Shown here: piece by piece, positions 7,641 to 15,066 of the stretch
Numbering within the stretch: the stretch's first letter is position 1
Layout of the letters: every line of letters starts with the position of its first letter
DNA from: an uncultured Clostridia bacterium
Lineage (GTDB): Bacteria > Bacillota > Clostridia > Oscillospirales > CAG-272
Reading direction: 5' to 3'
Assembly: GCA_937884385.1 (NCBI GenBank)
Contig: CALGCW010000167.1
Location: 1-19,831, forward strand
DNA length: 19,831 nt
Notes under the pieces: generated by a model
Seen by the model: the letters and a program-made list of their open reading frames with translations, nothing else
The model's database searches: none
What the model was told of the DNA's origin: nothing
Program-made: the position numbers and the translations under genes

Positions 7641-7669
7641 ATTATATCACAAATATTTCTCCGTGTCAA
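7641..7669 (-). promoter_or_regulatory. metY-metA promoter
   Basis: Minus strand: consensus -35 TTGACA at 7669-7664, 17-bp spacer, consensus -10 TATAAT at 7646-7641 with an extended TGA. Near-ideal promoter. The -10 region is one arm of a 13-bp inverted repeat shared with the divergent promoter. Confidence 0.88.
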
Positions 7670-7677
7670 TAAAGGTA

Positions 7678-7706
7678 TTGCACTTTTGAGTCTTTTGTGA
7701 TATAAT
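7678..7706 (+). promoter_or_regulatory. Promoter of the DUF6472-DUF1292 pair
   Basis: Extended -10 TGATATAAT at 7698-7706 is strong; the -35 at 7678-7683 (TTGCAC) is weak, with a 17-bp spacer. The predicted start near 7713 is about 30 nt before ATG 7745. Confidence 0.65.
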
Positions 7707-7744
7707 GCAAATGTAAACAATTTGTGAAAGGACGGTTTTGTGAT

Positions 7745-7915
7745 ATGCTCTGCGAAAGCTGCGTTTACTTTGACTATGACGAGGAATACGACGATTACGT
7801 TTGCACTATAAATCTTGACGAGGACGAGTACGTTCGATTTTCACAGAGCAATGGCAAGGTATGTCCCTATTACAAATATTACGATGAATACAAATCTGTT
7901 CAGAAGCAGATATGA
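7745..7915 (+). CDS. Small acidic Cys-containing protein, DUF6472-like
   Basis: 56 residues from ATG 7745, preceded by AAAGGACGG about nine bases upstream. A GTG at 7724 in the same frame would add seven residues but has no ribosome site. Four cysteines, C3 and C6 in LCESC, C20 in YVC, and C41 in VCPYY, suggest a small metal-binding or redox knuckle. The protein is strongly acidic and tyrosine-rich (DYDEEYDDY, NLDEDE, KYYDEY). From memory this matches the DUF6472 family of Clostridia, whose function is not known. It is followed 12 nt later by the DUF1292 gene, with which it shares a promoter and terminator. Confidence 0.78.
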   Translation: MLCESCVYFDYDEEYDDYVCTINLDEDEYVRFSQSNGKVCPYYKYYDEYKSVQKQI

Positions 7916-7927
7916 AAGGAGAAAGCT

Positions 7928-8245
7928 ATGGATAGCAACGAAAACGGAAGATTTACCGAGGATGATGATATTGTTACCCTCAAAGCGCCTAATGGAGCAG
8001 AGATAGATTTCATTGAAATAGCCGGGATCGCATATAATCATAACTTTTATGCAATGCTTCAACCTGTAGAACTTCTTGAAGGTATGTCAGAGGATGAAGC
8101 CCTTGTGTTTAAAGTAACCCGAACAAGTGATAATGAAGACAAATTTGAAATCGTGATCGATGACGAGACCATAGATGCTGTATTTGCAGAATACAATAGA
8201 CTTCTTGATGAGGTAGAGACGCAGGGCGACGGTGACGAAGAATAA
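7928..8245 (+). CDS. DUF1292 (UPF0473-like) protein
   Basis: 105 residues; AAGGAGAAAG precedes ATG 7928. The central part, from DDIVTLKAPNGAEIDF through FYAMLQP to DEALVFKVT and the terminal DETIDAVFAEYNRLLDE, follows the DUF1292 pattern, a small acidic cytosolic protein widespread in Bacillota, often near ruvX. Function unknown. The tail is a run of Asp, Gly and Glu. Second gene of a two-gene unit ended by the terminator at 8251-8277. Confidence 0.85.
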   Translation: MDSNENGRFTEDDDIVTLKAPNGAEIDFIEIAGIAYNHNFYAMLQPVELLEGMSEDEALVFKVTRTSDNEDKFEIVIDDETIDAVFAEYNRLLDEVETQGDGDEE

Positions 8246-8250
8246 ATCAA

Positions 8251-8277
8251 AAAACGGCGGTTTTAACCGCCGTTTTT
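8251..8277. terminator. Bidirectional terminator between DUF1292 and the cyclase gene
   Basis: 10-bp stem AAAACGGCGG (8251-8260) with CCGCCGTTTT (8267-8276), 6-nt loop, T run on both strands. It ends two convergent units whose stop codons flank it directly. Confidence 0.92.
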
Positions 8278-8865
8278 CTATTTTTCTATCAATATTGCCC
8301 TCGCAGGCGCGCCCTCGAAGCCGCAAATCTTCATTGGAGCGCAATTTAGTAGGTATCTTCCCTCTCTTGCCTCGGAGAGCACTATTCCTTCAAGCAAAAC
8401 TATATTTTTTGAAAGCAAAATTTTATGCACCGCCATTGGAGCCTCTTCAGGTCCTACCGATTGGCTCTCGACACCGAGCAGAACGATCTCCGCTTCTGCA
8501 AAGACCGCCGCGGCACTCTCCGTAACGGTTGCATCACCCTTGATTAGTATTCGCTTTTCCGCACCCGCATCCTTTGCCATAGCAATGATCTGAAGTGCCT
8601 TTTGCTCGGAGATATCACCGTGCGCTTGAGCAACAAAGCATTCACCGACAAAAGTCTCCAACGATATTTCATCAACCGATGCGCCATCCTCAAAGAAATG
8701 CAGCGGGGCATCAACGTGTGTACCGTTGTGTGCGCACATAGAGATAGTTGATAGATTGTAGGCATCTCCGTTTTTCATATTCATGATCCTCTCGCCATAA
8801 GGGGTTGGGTCGCCCTCGTAAACGCGGCAGGACAGTATCTCTTGTGTAATATCGATTATCTTCAT
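8278..8865 (-). CDS. Cyclase-family metal-dependent hydrolase (kynurenine formamidase-like)
   Basis: 195 residues. The family signature HxGTHxDxPxHF is complete at 46-57 (His46, His50, Asp52, His56), providing metal ligands. Other family features are the opening KIIDITQEI and the central LLGVESQSVG. Members hydrolyse amides or lactone-like compounds, including N-formylkynurenine and isatin, and substrates cannot be told from sequence at this level. The start lies one base after the folD stop, so translation is probably coupled. It is the last gene of the five-gene minus-strand operon. No other tryptophan-degradation gene is present, so a kynurenine role is not supported. Confidence 0.85.
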   Translation of the reverse strand: MKIIDITQEILSCRVYEGDPTPYGERIMNMKNGDAYNLSTISMCAHNGTHVDAPLHFFEDGASVDEISLETFVGECFVAQAHGDISEQKALQIIAMAKDAGAEKRILIKGDATVTESAAAVFAEAEIVLLGVESQSVGPEEAPMAVHKILLSKNIVLLEGIVLSEAREGRYLLNCAPMKICGFEGAPARAILIEK

Positions 8866-8866
8866 A

Positions 8867-9709
8867 TCAGCCCCGTGCAGCCCTGAGAGTATTTTGAAGG
8901 AGCATAGTTATAGTCATAGGTCCGACTCCTCCGGGAACGGGGGTGATATAGGATGCGACATTGCTGACGGATGCGAAATCAACGTCTCCCGTAAGCTTGC
9001 CGTCCTTATTGCGATTCATTCCTACATCTATTACCACCGCACCGTCCTTAACCATATCGGAAGTGACGAAGTCTGCTTTTCCTATGGCAACGACGAGGAT
9101 ATCGGCGCGTTTGCAGACCTTCTTTAAATCGTGCGTTTTACTGTGGCAAACGGTCACAGTGCCGTTTTCGGCAAGAAGGAGCAGTGCCATAGGCTTGCCG
9201 ACGATGTTCGAGCGTCCTATCACTACACATTCCTTCCCTGCGATATCTATATTGGAGCGATGAAGAAGCTCCATAATGCCCGCGGGCGTGCAAGGCAAGA
9301 ATTTGGGGTCTCCTATAGTTATTCTGCCAACATTATAGGGGTGGAAGGCATCCACGTCCTTTTCGGGCTTTATACGTAAGATAACTTGCTCCTCGTCAAG
9401 ATGCTTCGGGAGAGGAAGCTGAACGAGAATGCCGTGAACCTCCGTATCCGCATTAAGTCTGTCTATGAGTACGTTGAGCTCATCTTGCGTCGTGCATTCG
9501 GGCATCTCGTATACCCAAGAAATAAAGCCCACCTGCTCACAAGCCTTTTTCTTATTGCGAACGTAGACCTGCGATGCGGGGTTTTCACCAACGATCACAA
9601 CTGCAAGACCGGGGCGCTTGCCAGTTTGCTCAAAGTATTTCTTTACCTCTTCTGCGATCTCCTCGCGAATCTGCGCGGATATCGCTTTTCCGTCAATTAT
9701 CTTCGCCAT
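8867..9709 (-). CDS. folD: FolD, methylenetetrahydrofolate dehydrogenase/cyclohydrolase
   Basis: 280 residues from ATG 9709 (MAKIIDGK), the usual length; an upstream in-frame start at 9739 would add a basic, non-conserved leader. Catalytic Tyr49 and Lys53 lie in VYVRNKKKAC, Gln97 in VQLPLP, and KDVDAFH at 117-123. The NADP-binding GRSNIVGKP and the terminal PVPGGVGPMT are intact. It interconverts methylene-, methenyl- and formyl-tetrahydrofolate in the cytosol. Its start overlaps the end of lgt by 17 nt, and the Shine-Dalgarno site (GGAAGAAG) lies inside lgt. Confidence 0.96.
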   Translation of the reverse strand: MAKIIDGKAISAQIREEIAEEVKKYFEQTGKRPGLAVVIVGENPASQVYVRNKKKACEQVGFISWVYEMPECTTQDELNVLIDRLNADTEVHGILVQLPLPKHLDEEQVILRIKPEKDVDAFHPYNVGRITIGDPKFLPCTPAGIMELLHRSNIDIAGKECVVIGRSNIVGKPMALLLLAENGTVTVCHSKTHDLKKVCKRADILVVAIGKADFVTSDMVKDGAVVIDVGMNRNKDGKLTGDVDFASVSNVASYITPVPGGVGPMTITMLLQNTLRAARG

Positions 9710-10607
9710 TTTCTTCTTCCGTTTTTGTCTCTTCAGCAACCGCTTCTGCCACAGGTGCAGCGGGTGTGCCTCTTCTCACCATTATAAGTCCGAAAATGAG
9801 TAATGCAGTCGCAAATGCGAAAAGCAAAAATCCGAGCATCTGCGAAACTCTTATTCCCGTATTGCCGATAAAGAGCGCGTCCGTGCGCAATCCCTCAATA
9901 AACATTCTGCCAAATCCGTACCAAGCAAAGTAGTAAAGCGCGATCTGTCCGTCGAACTTTTTCTTTTTATATACGAGATTGATAAGGACGAAGCCAAGTA
10001 TATTCCAAAGAGATTCATAAAGAAATGTAGGGTGTACATAGCACATCTGCGTGGTACCGAAATCGCCGAACGTGTTATTGGATATAAGACCCATACGAAG
10101 AAAATACAGGGGATGATTTTCGGGAACGAGCGCTCCGTATGCCTCACCGTTAAAGAAGTTGCCCCAACGTCCCATAGCCTGTGCGATCATTACGCCGGGC
10201 GCAGCAACGTCAAAAAGCTTTCTCCAGCTTATCTTTTTGATCAAGCAAACGATGGCTACCGTCAATGCGCCGGCAATAACACCGCCGTATATCGCAAGTC
10301 CGCCGTTGCGAAGATTAAACACATCCCAGATGCTTGTAAACTGATGGGGGCTGAAGATAACGTAATAAAGCCTTGCGCCTATAACGCCGAAAAATATAGC
10401 AAATATTGCGATATCGATAAGATCGTCGACCTTGATACCTTCATACTTGCAACGGTAGCTTGCATATGCTATCGCCATAAGCATACCAAGCGCAATTACA
10501 ACGCCGTACCACATAATATTGAACTCTCCGATGCTGAACGCAATACTGCTCAGATCAAAGCTGTCAATTCCGAACCCGGGGAATGAAACTGTAATAAAAT
10601 CCTTCAT
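9693..10607 (-). CDS. lgt: Prolipoprotein diacylglyceryl transferase
   Basis: 304 residues from ATG 10607, preceded by GGAGG; a TTG four codons upstream lies within that site and is unlikely. The Lgt signature GRWGNFFNGEAYG is at 146-158, with NGGLAIYGG at 101-109. About seven hydrophobic segments are visible, and the C-terminus is an unusual low-complexity Ala/Val/Glu tail that overlaps folD. The enzyme transfers diacylglycerol to the lipobox cysteine of prolipoproteins at the cytoplasmic membrane; two candidate substrates are encoded in this window (start 596 and 4953). It lies 15 nt after the upstream M16 gene. Confidence 0.96.
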   Translation of the reverse strand: MKDFITVSFPGFGIDSFDLSSIAFSIGEFNIMWYGVVIALGMLMAIAYASYRCKYEGIKVDDLIDIAIFAIFFGVIGARLYYVIFSPHQFTSIWDVFNLRNGGLAIYGGVIAGALTVAIVCLIKKISWRKLFDVAAPGVMIAQAMGRWGNFFNGEAYGALVPENHPLYFLRMGLISNNTFGDFGTTQMCYVHPTFLYESLWNILGFVLINLVYKKKKFDGQIALYYFAWYGFGRMFIEGLRTDALFIGNTGIRVSQMLGFLLFAFATALLIFGLIMVRRGTPAAPVAEAVAEETKTEEENGEDN

Positions 10608-10622
10608 AATTTCCTCCAATAA

Positions 10623-11909
10623 TCAATTACTTTTTACTACGGAAAGACAATAGCTTTCCTCAAAAAACGAAGAATCAAGGCATTCGCAAACATCTGCGAA
10701 GGTGATATCTTCAATTATTTTTTTATATTCAAAGGTATCGCTACCCTCAAAAACAAGGTTCATCAGTGAATTTGCAACGTCGTCCACGGAATCAAAATCC
10801 CTTATGAATTCCGCAAGCATCACTCGTTTACAGCGCACAAATACTCTTTCATCGAGACCCCGTGCCTTTACTTCTTTAACGTATGCCTTTACCCTTTTGA
10901 GGACCTCTAAAGGATCGTCGCTCTCCGCATAGATGGAGTGGAATGCCGCGTCCCTTGTGACTGAATAACCGTATGAATACGACTCGTTGATAAGTCCTTC
11001 CTCAAAAAGTGAGTAATAAAGCTCACTCGCGCGGGAAAACAGCATCTCGTCAAGCACCGTCATTGCAACGTCCCTTTTAAGTCTTTCTGCAACAGAAGCG
11101 CTTGGCTTTTCGTCCTTTATACCGATTTCAAGGATCGGCATACTAACGGGCATTACTTTTTCTATGTAGGGGGTGACAACGCTTTTATCCGTTGATACCT
11201 CAGGCAATATCGGAATACTTGCCTGCTCTTTCTCGGGAAGGAATGAGTCTACCGTATTCAAGACCTCGTCAAGATCGACATCGCCGCAAACGGCGAGCGC
11301 CATATTCGAATACCTGTAAAAGCTGCCGTAGCATTCAAACAAGGTCTTATCGGTTATCTCGCTTATCGTTTGCTCTGTTCCGAGCACGTCGCGCGAGAGG
11401 GGTCCATCGCCGTAAAGCGCGAGCAAAAGATTTTGTGAGACCACGTCATAGGGGCTGTCGTTGCACATCTTGATCTCTTGTGTGATTATTCCCTTCTCGG
11501 ACTCCACGTTTTCCCGGGTGAAGTACGGATGGCAAACGAAATCTATAAGTCCGCCGAGCGCCTTGCTGAAATTTTCGGTACAGCTGAACATATACACCGT
11601 CTTGTTATTCGACGTATATGCATTGGCATCTGCGCCGACAGCGGCAAGTGCCTCGGTAGCATCGATGCCGTCCTCGCTTGAGAACAGCTTATGCTCCAAA
11701 AAGTGAGCAACGCCCGAAGGAAAGCTCTTAACTTCTCCGTCGACCCTTGAGCCGCACTCATAAACAGAACCGAATCTCACGCCGAGAAGCGCGGTCTTAA
11801 GCGTCATCTTTTTTGGAAATACGTATATTGAAAGTCCGCTTTCGTGCTTATAATAGTAGAATTTTTCACCAAGCTTTTCATCAAAGTGAACGTCATATTT
11901 TCTATTCAC
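10623..11909 (-). CDS. M16 family peptidase, active-type partner (YfmH-like)
   Basis: I choose GTG 11909 (428 residues) because GGGAGG lies nine bases upstream; an in-frame GTG at 11936 would add nine residues. The inverted zinc motif H69-F-L-E72-H73 is intact, with Glu138 and Glu145 (E-x6-E) as the expected downstream acidic pair. The rest is the two-lobed M16 layout. Its start overlaps the end of the upstream M16 gene by 8 nt (GTGAATAG), so the two are translated together, as in the YfmF/YfmH pairs of Bacillota. Those pairs have been linked by name to EF-P modification in Bacillus; no EF-P gene is visible here, so the substrate is unknown. Confidence 0.9.
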   Translation of the reverse strand: MNRKYDVHFDEKLGEKFYYYKHESGLSIYVFPKKMTLKTALLGVRFGSVYECGSRVDGEVKSFPSGVAHFLEHKLFSSEDGIDATEALAAVGADANAYTSNNKTVYMFSCTENFSKALGGLIDFVCHPYFTRENVESEKGIITQEIKMCNDSPYDVVSQNLLLALYGDGPLSRDVLGTEQTISEITDKTLFECYGSFYRYSNMALAVCGDVDLDEVLNTVDSFLPEKEQASIPILPEVSTDKSVVTPYIEKVMPVSMPILEIGIKDEKPSASVAERLKRDVAMTVLDEMLFSRASELYYSLFEEGLINESYSYGYSVTRDAAFHSIYAESDDPLEVLKRVKAYVKEVKARGLDERVFVRCKRVMLAEFIRDFDSVDDVANSLMNLVFEGSDTFEYKKIIEDITFADVCECLDSSFFEESYCLSVVKSN

Positions 11910-13209
11910 AGGAGTCACCCTCCCTCTCTTCGTCACTTCCGCGCAGGAAGAATACCGTGTGAAGCTTCAGCTTGCCTGCCGCTTTTACCACGTCTGCAAC
12001 GGTCAAGGCTTCCATTTTCTCAAGAAATTCCTTGATACAAACGTCAATGCCGTTTATAAGCCTGCCAAGGTAAAAGCGCTCTATTGCAGACGGAGAGTCA
12101 TAAATCGCGTTGTAAACGTTGAATATCGATTTTTTAGCCGCCTCAAATTCAACTTCACTTATCCTGCCGTTTTTTATAGCATCGAGCTGATCGAGTATAG
12201 CCGCCTTTGCAAGCTCATAATTGCAGGAATCTATTCCCGTGGTTGCAAACAGTGCGCCACGCGCGCTATTATACACCGACGAGCATTCATAGCATAGAGA
12301 CAGCTCCTCTCGAACGCCCATCATAAGCTTTGAGATTGGAGAAGCCCCGAATATCTCGTTGCAAAGCAGCATTGCGTAGTAATCTTCGTCGCGCCAGGTG
12401 ACACCGCAATTAAATCCAATCACGAGTCTTCCCTGTGAGACCTCCATATCTTCAACGAAGACCTTTGGTTCTTCCCTATCCGTCAGCAATTTTATGCTGT
12501 GATCCTTTTTTTGAGTATTCGCGCACGGCTCAAAGGAAATATTCTCGCATACCTTTTTTGCTATCTCCTCAACAGATCTGCATCCAACGTAAAATACTGT
12601 TATCTGCGCAGTTTTCAGCACTTCAAGATAACACTTCATTATTTCATCCCTTGTGGTATTCTCTATCTTTTCACACAGGACCCCGAGCCTGTCCTGTATT
12701 TCAAGGCTGTCGAACATCTCTTCTCTGCATCTGATAGCCGCAAAGGTCCTTGGCTCGTTTATCTGGGAATTGACGATGCTTTTATAATTATCCTTTTCAC
12801 TTTTTACATAGTCCTCAAGAAAGCCCCCGTTCCCATCAAGGATGGGCGAGAACAATATTTGGTCAATAATTCCGAGGGCAGAGTCAAGAAGATCCTCACC
12901 CCCATCGGTATACGCGGAATTTATAACGTCTGCGCATATACCGAGGAGCTGACAGCTCTCAAACTTTTGATTCTTCAGATTAAGGAGCGTTGCATAAAGC
13001 TCGTCAAGGCGTATATTTATGTCCTTTTGCGTGGGATAGAGCTTCGTTCCGCGCTTAAGCACCGAAAGCAAAAGCGAACGCTTTACCGAATCCTTGCGGT
13101 CATTCGGTACGCTCAAATATACGGAGATATTTTCACTTTTAAACCTATCGGAGTGATATCCGTAAACACATATCCCCTCTTTTGGGAATATCCTTTTTAT
13201 ATCCGTCAT
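11902..13209 (-). CDS. M16 family protein, zinc site absent (YfmF-like)
   Basis: 435 residues from ATG 13209; AAAGAGA lies upstream, and an in-frame TTG at 13227 is less likely. The segment that should hold HxxEH reads SVLKRGTKLYP followed by DINIRLDELYATL, without the histidines, so it is the non-catalytic half of the pair. C-terminal M16 features remain (for example SQGRLVIGFN, LLCNEIFG and SLCYECSSVYN). In such heterodimers the inactive partner shapes the cavity. It is the first gene of the five-gene operon and has a promoter at 13246-13274. Confidence 0.88.
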   Translation of the reverse strand: MTDIKRIFPKEGICVYGYHSDRFKSENISVYLSVPNDRKDSVKRSLLLSVLKRGTKLYPTQKDINIRLDELYATLLNLKNQKFESCQLLGICADVINSAYTDGGEDLLDSALGIIDQILFSPILDGNGGFLEDYVKSEKDNYKSIVNSQINEPRTFAAIRCREEMFDSLEIQDRLGVLCEKIENTTRDEIMKCYLEVLKTAQITVFYVGCRSVEEIAKKVCENISFEPCANTQKKDHSIKLLTDREEPKVFVEDMEVSQGRLVIGFNCGVTWRDEDYYAMLLCNEIFGASPISKLMMGVREELSLCYECSSVYNSARGALFATTGIDSCNYELAKAAILDQLDAIKNGRISEVEFEAAKKSIFNVYNAIYDSPSAIERFYLGRLINGIDVCIKEFLEKMEALTVADVVKAAGKLKLHTVFFLRGSDEEREGDSCE

Positions 13210-13245
13210 CAATAAAATCTCTTTCAAAAAATAGTTATTTATTTT

Positions 13246-13274
13246 ATTTTACACTATTTTTACTGATTTTGCAA
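13246..13274 (-). promoter_or_regulatory. Promoter of the M16-lgt-folD-cyclase operon
   Basis: Minus strand: -35 TTGCAA at 13274-13269, 17-bp spacer, -10 TAAAAT at 13251-13246. The start is expected near 13239, about 30 nt before ATG 13209. Confidence 0.7.
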
Positions 13275-13313
13275 TGGATAATAAGATTTTTATTGTAAAT
13301 TATTTGTTTACAC

Positions 13314-13342
13314 TTGCATAAATCGTGAAAATATGCTAAAAT
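13314..13342 (+). promoter_or_regulatory. Promoter of the M23-like gene
   Basis: -35 TTGCAT at 13314-13319, 17-bp spacer, extended -10 TGCTAAAAT at 13334-13342. Divergent from the M16 operon promoter. Confidence 0.7.
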
Positions 13343-13385
13343 AATCACATATTAAGGTATTTTCTCAAAAAAACGAAAGGAGATT

Positions 13386-14975
13386 ATGATGAAGAAGGCA
13401 ATTATAATTGTTTTAGCGGTCATCGTGGTGCTTTTGCCGACCATTGCCGCGCTCGTCCTGCACTTTATGCCGGATTCTTCGATTACAAATCCTATAAATA
13501 TAAGCGGTCACTTTTCAGACGGCGCTTCTACTCAATTCGAGTTCAACCGAAGCACCAATACATCCCTTGCTTCGTTTTTTGACCAGCTATACGAGAATTC
13601 CTACTCAACAGACCTTGCCGCAGACCGTTTGGTATACGATAAATCATACAAGGTCGATATGATCAAAAGAAACGTCACAACGCAGATCACTCTTTATCTC
13701 TCTGTAAACAGAAGCTGTTATTTCAACGATAACGGCACTATTTTCCAAATAAATACCGATTACGCCAACACACTTCTTAATTCGAAGTATGCTGCAAGCC
13801 TTTATGAAGAGCTTTATACCCCACACCTCATAACGCACTCAAAGGATACTGTGACACCTTCCTCTACACAGTTCAAATACGTTATGAAGGGCGGCGACTT
13901 TATTGAAAGAAACAATACAGATGTGACAGGTGATATGCTAACATATTATTCAAGCAACACATCACTTTTTACATTCTCCTCCAATCCAACCTACGGAACG
14001 ATAACAGCATATTATGACGGCACCTCTGATTCATGGCCCCTTTATGAGTTTGACCCCGACGCTCTTCCCAAAAACGCATTGATCAAATTTGAGATCGACG
14101 CAACTTGGGTAAAGAAGCCGACCAGCAACGTAATGGGAAGTGCAAAATATGAGTTCTATATCGACTATTCTCCTGCCCCCACGTTCACTGTTGATAAGAA
14201 AGAAGCCATCGCAGGCGATTTCATCGTGGTGACTGCTTCAAATATTCTTGATCCGGGCAAGATATCCTGTACGTTCAGCGGCGGACAAAAAACAGACCCT
14301 CAGTTTTTCAAGAACGGTGACAGCTACGTTGCTCTCATTCCTCTTGATATGGATATGAAGGCAAGCTATTACCGACTCACTCTTGAGTGCGGAGAAACCA
14401 AAAAGGTCTGGAACGTCAACGTAAAATCGCGCGATAAATCGTCAAGCTCAAACGTATACGAAACATCATCCCCCCTTACAGAGGAGATGCTTGCAGATAT
14501 GAATTCTCTTATCTCGTCCATAGGTCTGCGCTCATCGCAGGAAGCTTTTGCAAGCGGAACCTTCGTCAACTACGACGCGACTCTTAGCGAAGAGCTTCAG
14601 CTTATGCTCAACTACGGCAGAACGAGAGAGTTCTCAACGGGTCTTCCCTTCAGAATGATAGGTGTGGAATATCTTTCCTTTGATAAGGTGGACGTTCCGG
14701 TTATCAACAGCGGTATAGTATGCGCCATAGGTACAGATGCCGTCCTCGGAAATTATATCGTGATCGACCACGGATACGGTCTTAAGAGCTGGTACTGCAA
14801 CGTTGAAAACATTACCCTTTCAGTTGGCGATACCGTTGCGAAGGGCGACAAGGTGGCAACCACCGGAAGCAGTGCATTCTACGGAAAGAACGGTGTTTAC
14901 CTTATAACTACGGTGCTTGACGTTCCCGTTTATCCGTATGCTTTGATAGATCATAATTTTGAGCTTCCAAATTAA
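13386..14975 (+). CDS. Membrane-anchored M23 (LytM-fold) protein, predicted inactive
   Basis: 529 residues; GAAAGGAG precedes tandem ATGs at 13386 and 13389. A single hydrophobic segment at about 5-25, without a lipobox, anchors or exports it. A beta-rich region follows, then an Ig-like domain near 265-350 of the sort that precedes M23 domains (for example AGDFIVVTAS and YVALIPLDMD). The C-terminal M23 fold (about 405-515) is recognisable by GNYIVIDHGYG and VGDTVAKGDKVATTG. All five signature positions differ from active enzymes: Met424 and Glu428 for the H-x3-D pair, Asn472 for the YAH histidine, and Tyr505 and Ile507 for HxH. It probably binds or regulates in the wall, as EnvC- or SpoIIQ-type proteins do. 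Monocistronic, or read through to ylxM, since no terminator follows. Confidence 0.85.
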   Translation: MMKKAIIIVLAVIVVLLPTIAALVLHFMPDSSITNPINISGHFSDGASTQFEFNRSTNTSLASFFDQLYENSYSTDLAADRLVYDKSYKVDMIKRNVTTQITLYLSVNRSCYFNDNGTIFQINTDYANTLLNSKYAASLYEELYTPHLITHSKDTVTPSSTQFKYVMKGGDFIERNNTDVTGDMLTYYSSNTSLFTFSSNPTYGTITAYYDGTSDSWPLYEFDPDALPKNALIKFEIDATWVKKPTSNVMGSAKYEFYIDYSPAPTFTVDKKEAIAGDFIVVTASNILDPGKISCTFSGGQKTDPQFFKNGDSYVALIPLDMDMKASYYRLTLECGETKKVWNVNVKSRDKSSSSNVYETSSPLTEEMLADMNSLISSIGLRSSQEAFASGTFVNYDATLSEELQLMLNYGRTREFSTGLPFRMIGVEYLSFDKVDVPVINSGIVCAIGTDAVLGNYIVIDHGYGLKSWYCNVENITLSVGDTVAKGDKVATTGSSAFYGKNGVYLITTVLDVPVYPYALIDHNFELPN

Positions 14976-14994
14976 AAAACTTTTCAAAAATCTA

Positions 14995-15023
14995 TTGACA
15001 AGTTATATATGATATGCTATAAT
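14995..15023 (+). promoter_or_regulatory. Promoter of the ylxM-ffh-rpsP-khpA operon
   Basis: Consensus -35 TTGACA at 14995-15000, 17-bp spacer, consensus extended -10 TGCTATAAT at 15015-15023. The expected start is near 15030, about 37 nt before ATG 15067. Confidence 0.9.
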
Positions 15024-15051
15024 GTGTAAAGTGTTTTGCTTTACACATTAT
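15019..15051. repeat. Inverted repeat over the ylxM -10 and start region (candidate operator)
   Basis: A 13-bp perfect inverted repeat (15019-15031 with 15039-15051, 7-bp centre) with core AATGTGTAAAG/CTTTACACATT. It overlaps the last part of the -10 box and the predicted transcription start, the position of a repressor operator. Most of the left arm lies upstream of the start, so it cannot form a full RNA hairpin. Confidence 0.65.
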
Positions 15052-15066
15052 TTTTTGGAGTTCGCT

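Larger units (their letters stand above)
7641..7706. repeat. 13-bp perfect inverted repeat spanning two divergent promoters
   Basis: ATTATATCACAAA at 7641-7653 is the exact reverse complement of TTTGTGATATAAT at 7694-7706. Each arm contains a -10 box plus the preceding TTTGTGA. The identity beyond the hexamers (seven extra bases) could reflect a shared regulator site or simply extended -10 preference. Confidence 0.6.

Noticed and set aside
12499..13215. 238-residue plus-strand open frame opposite the first M16 gene
   Set aside because: It is antisense to a clearly conserved M16 protein, has no ribosome site or recognisable motif, and codon structure fits the minus-strand gene.
15021..15049. 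Transcription attenuator before ylxM (11-bp hairpin followed by a T run)
   Set aside because: The predicted start near 15030 lies within the left arm, so the RNA would lack most of the stem; a DNA operator is the better reading.
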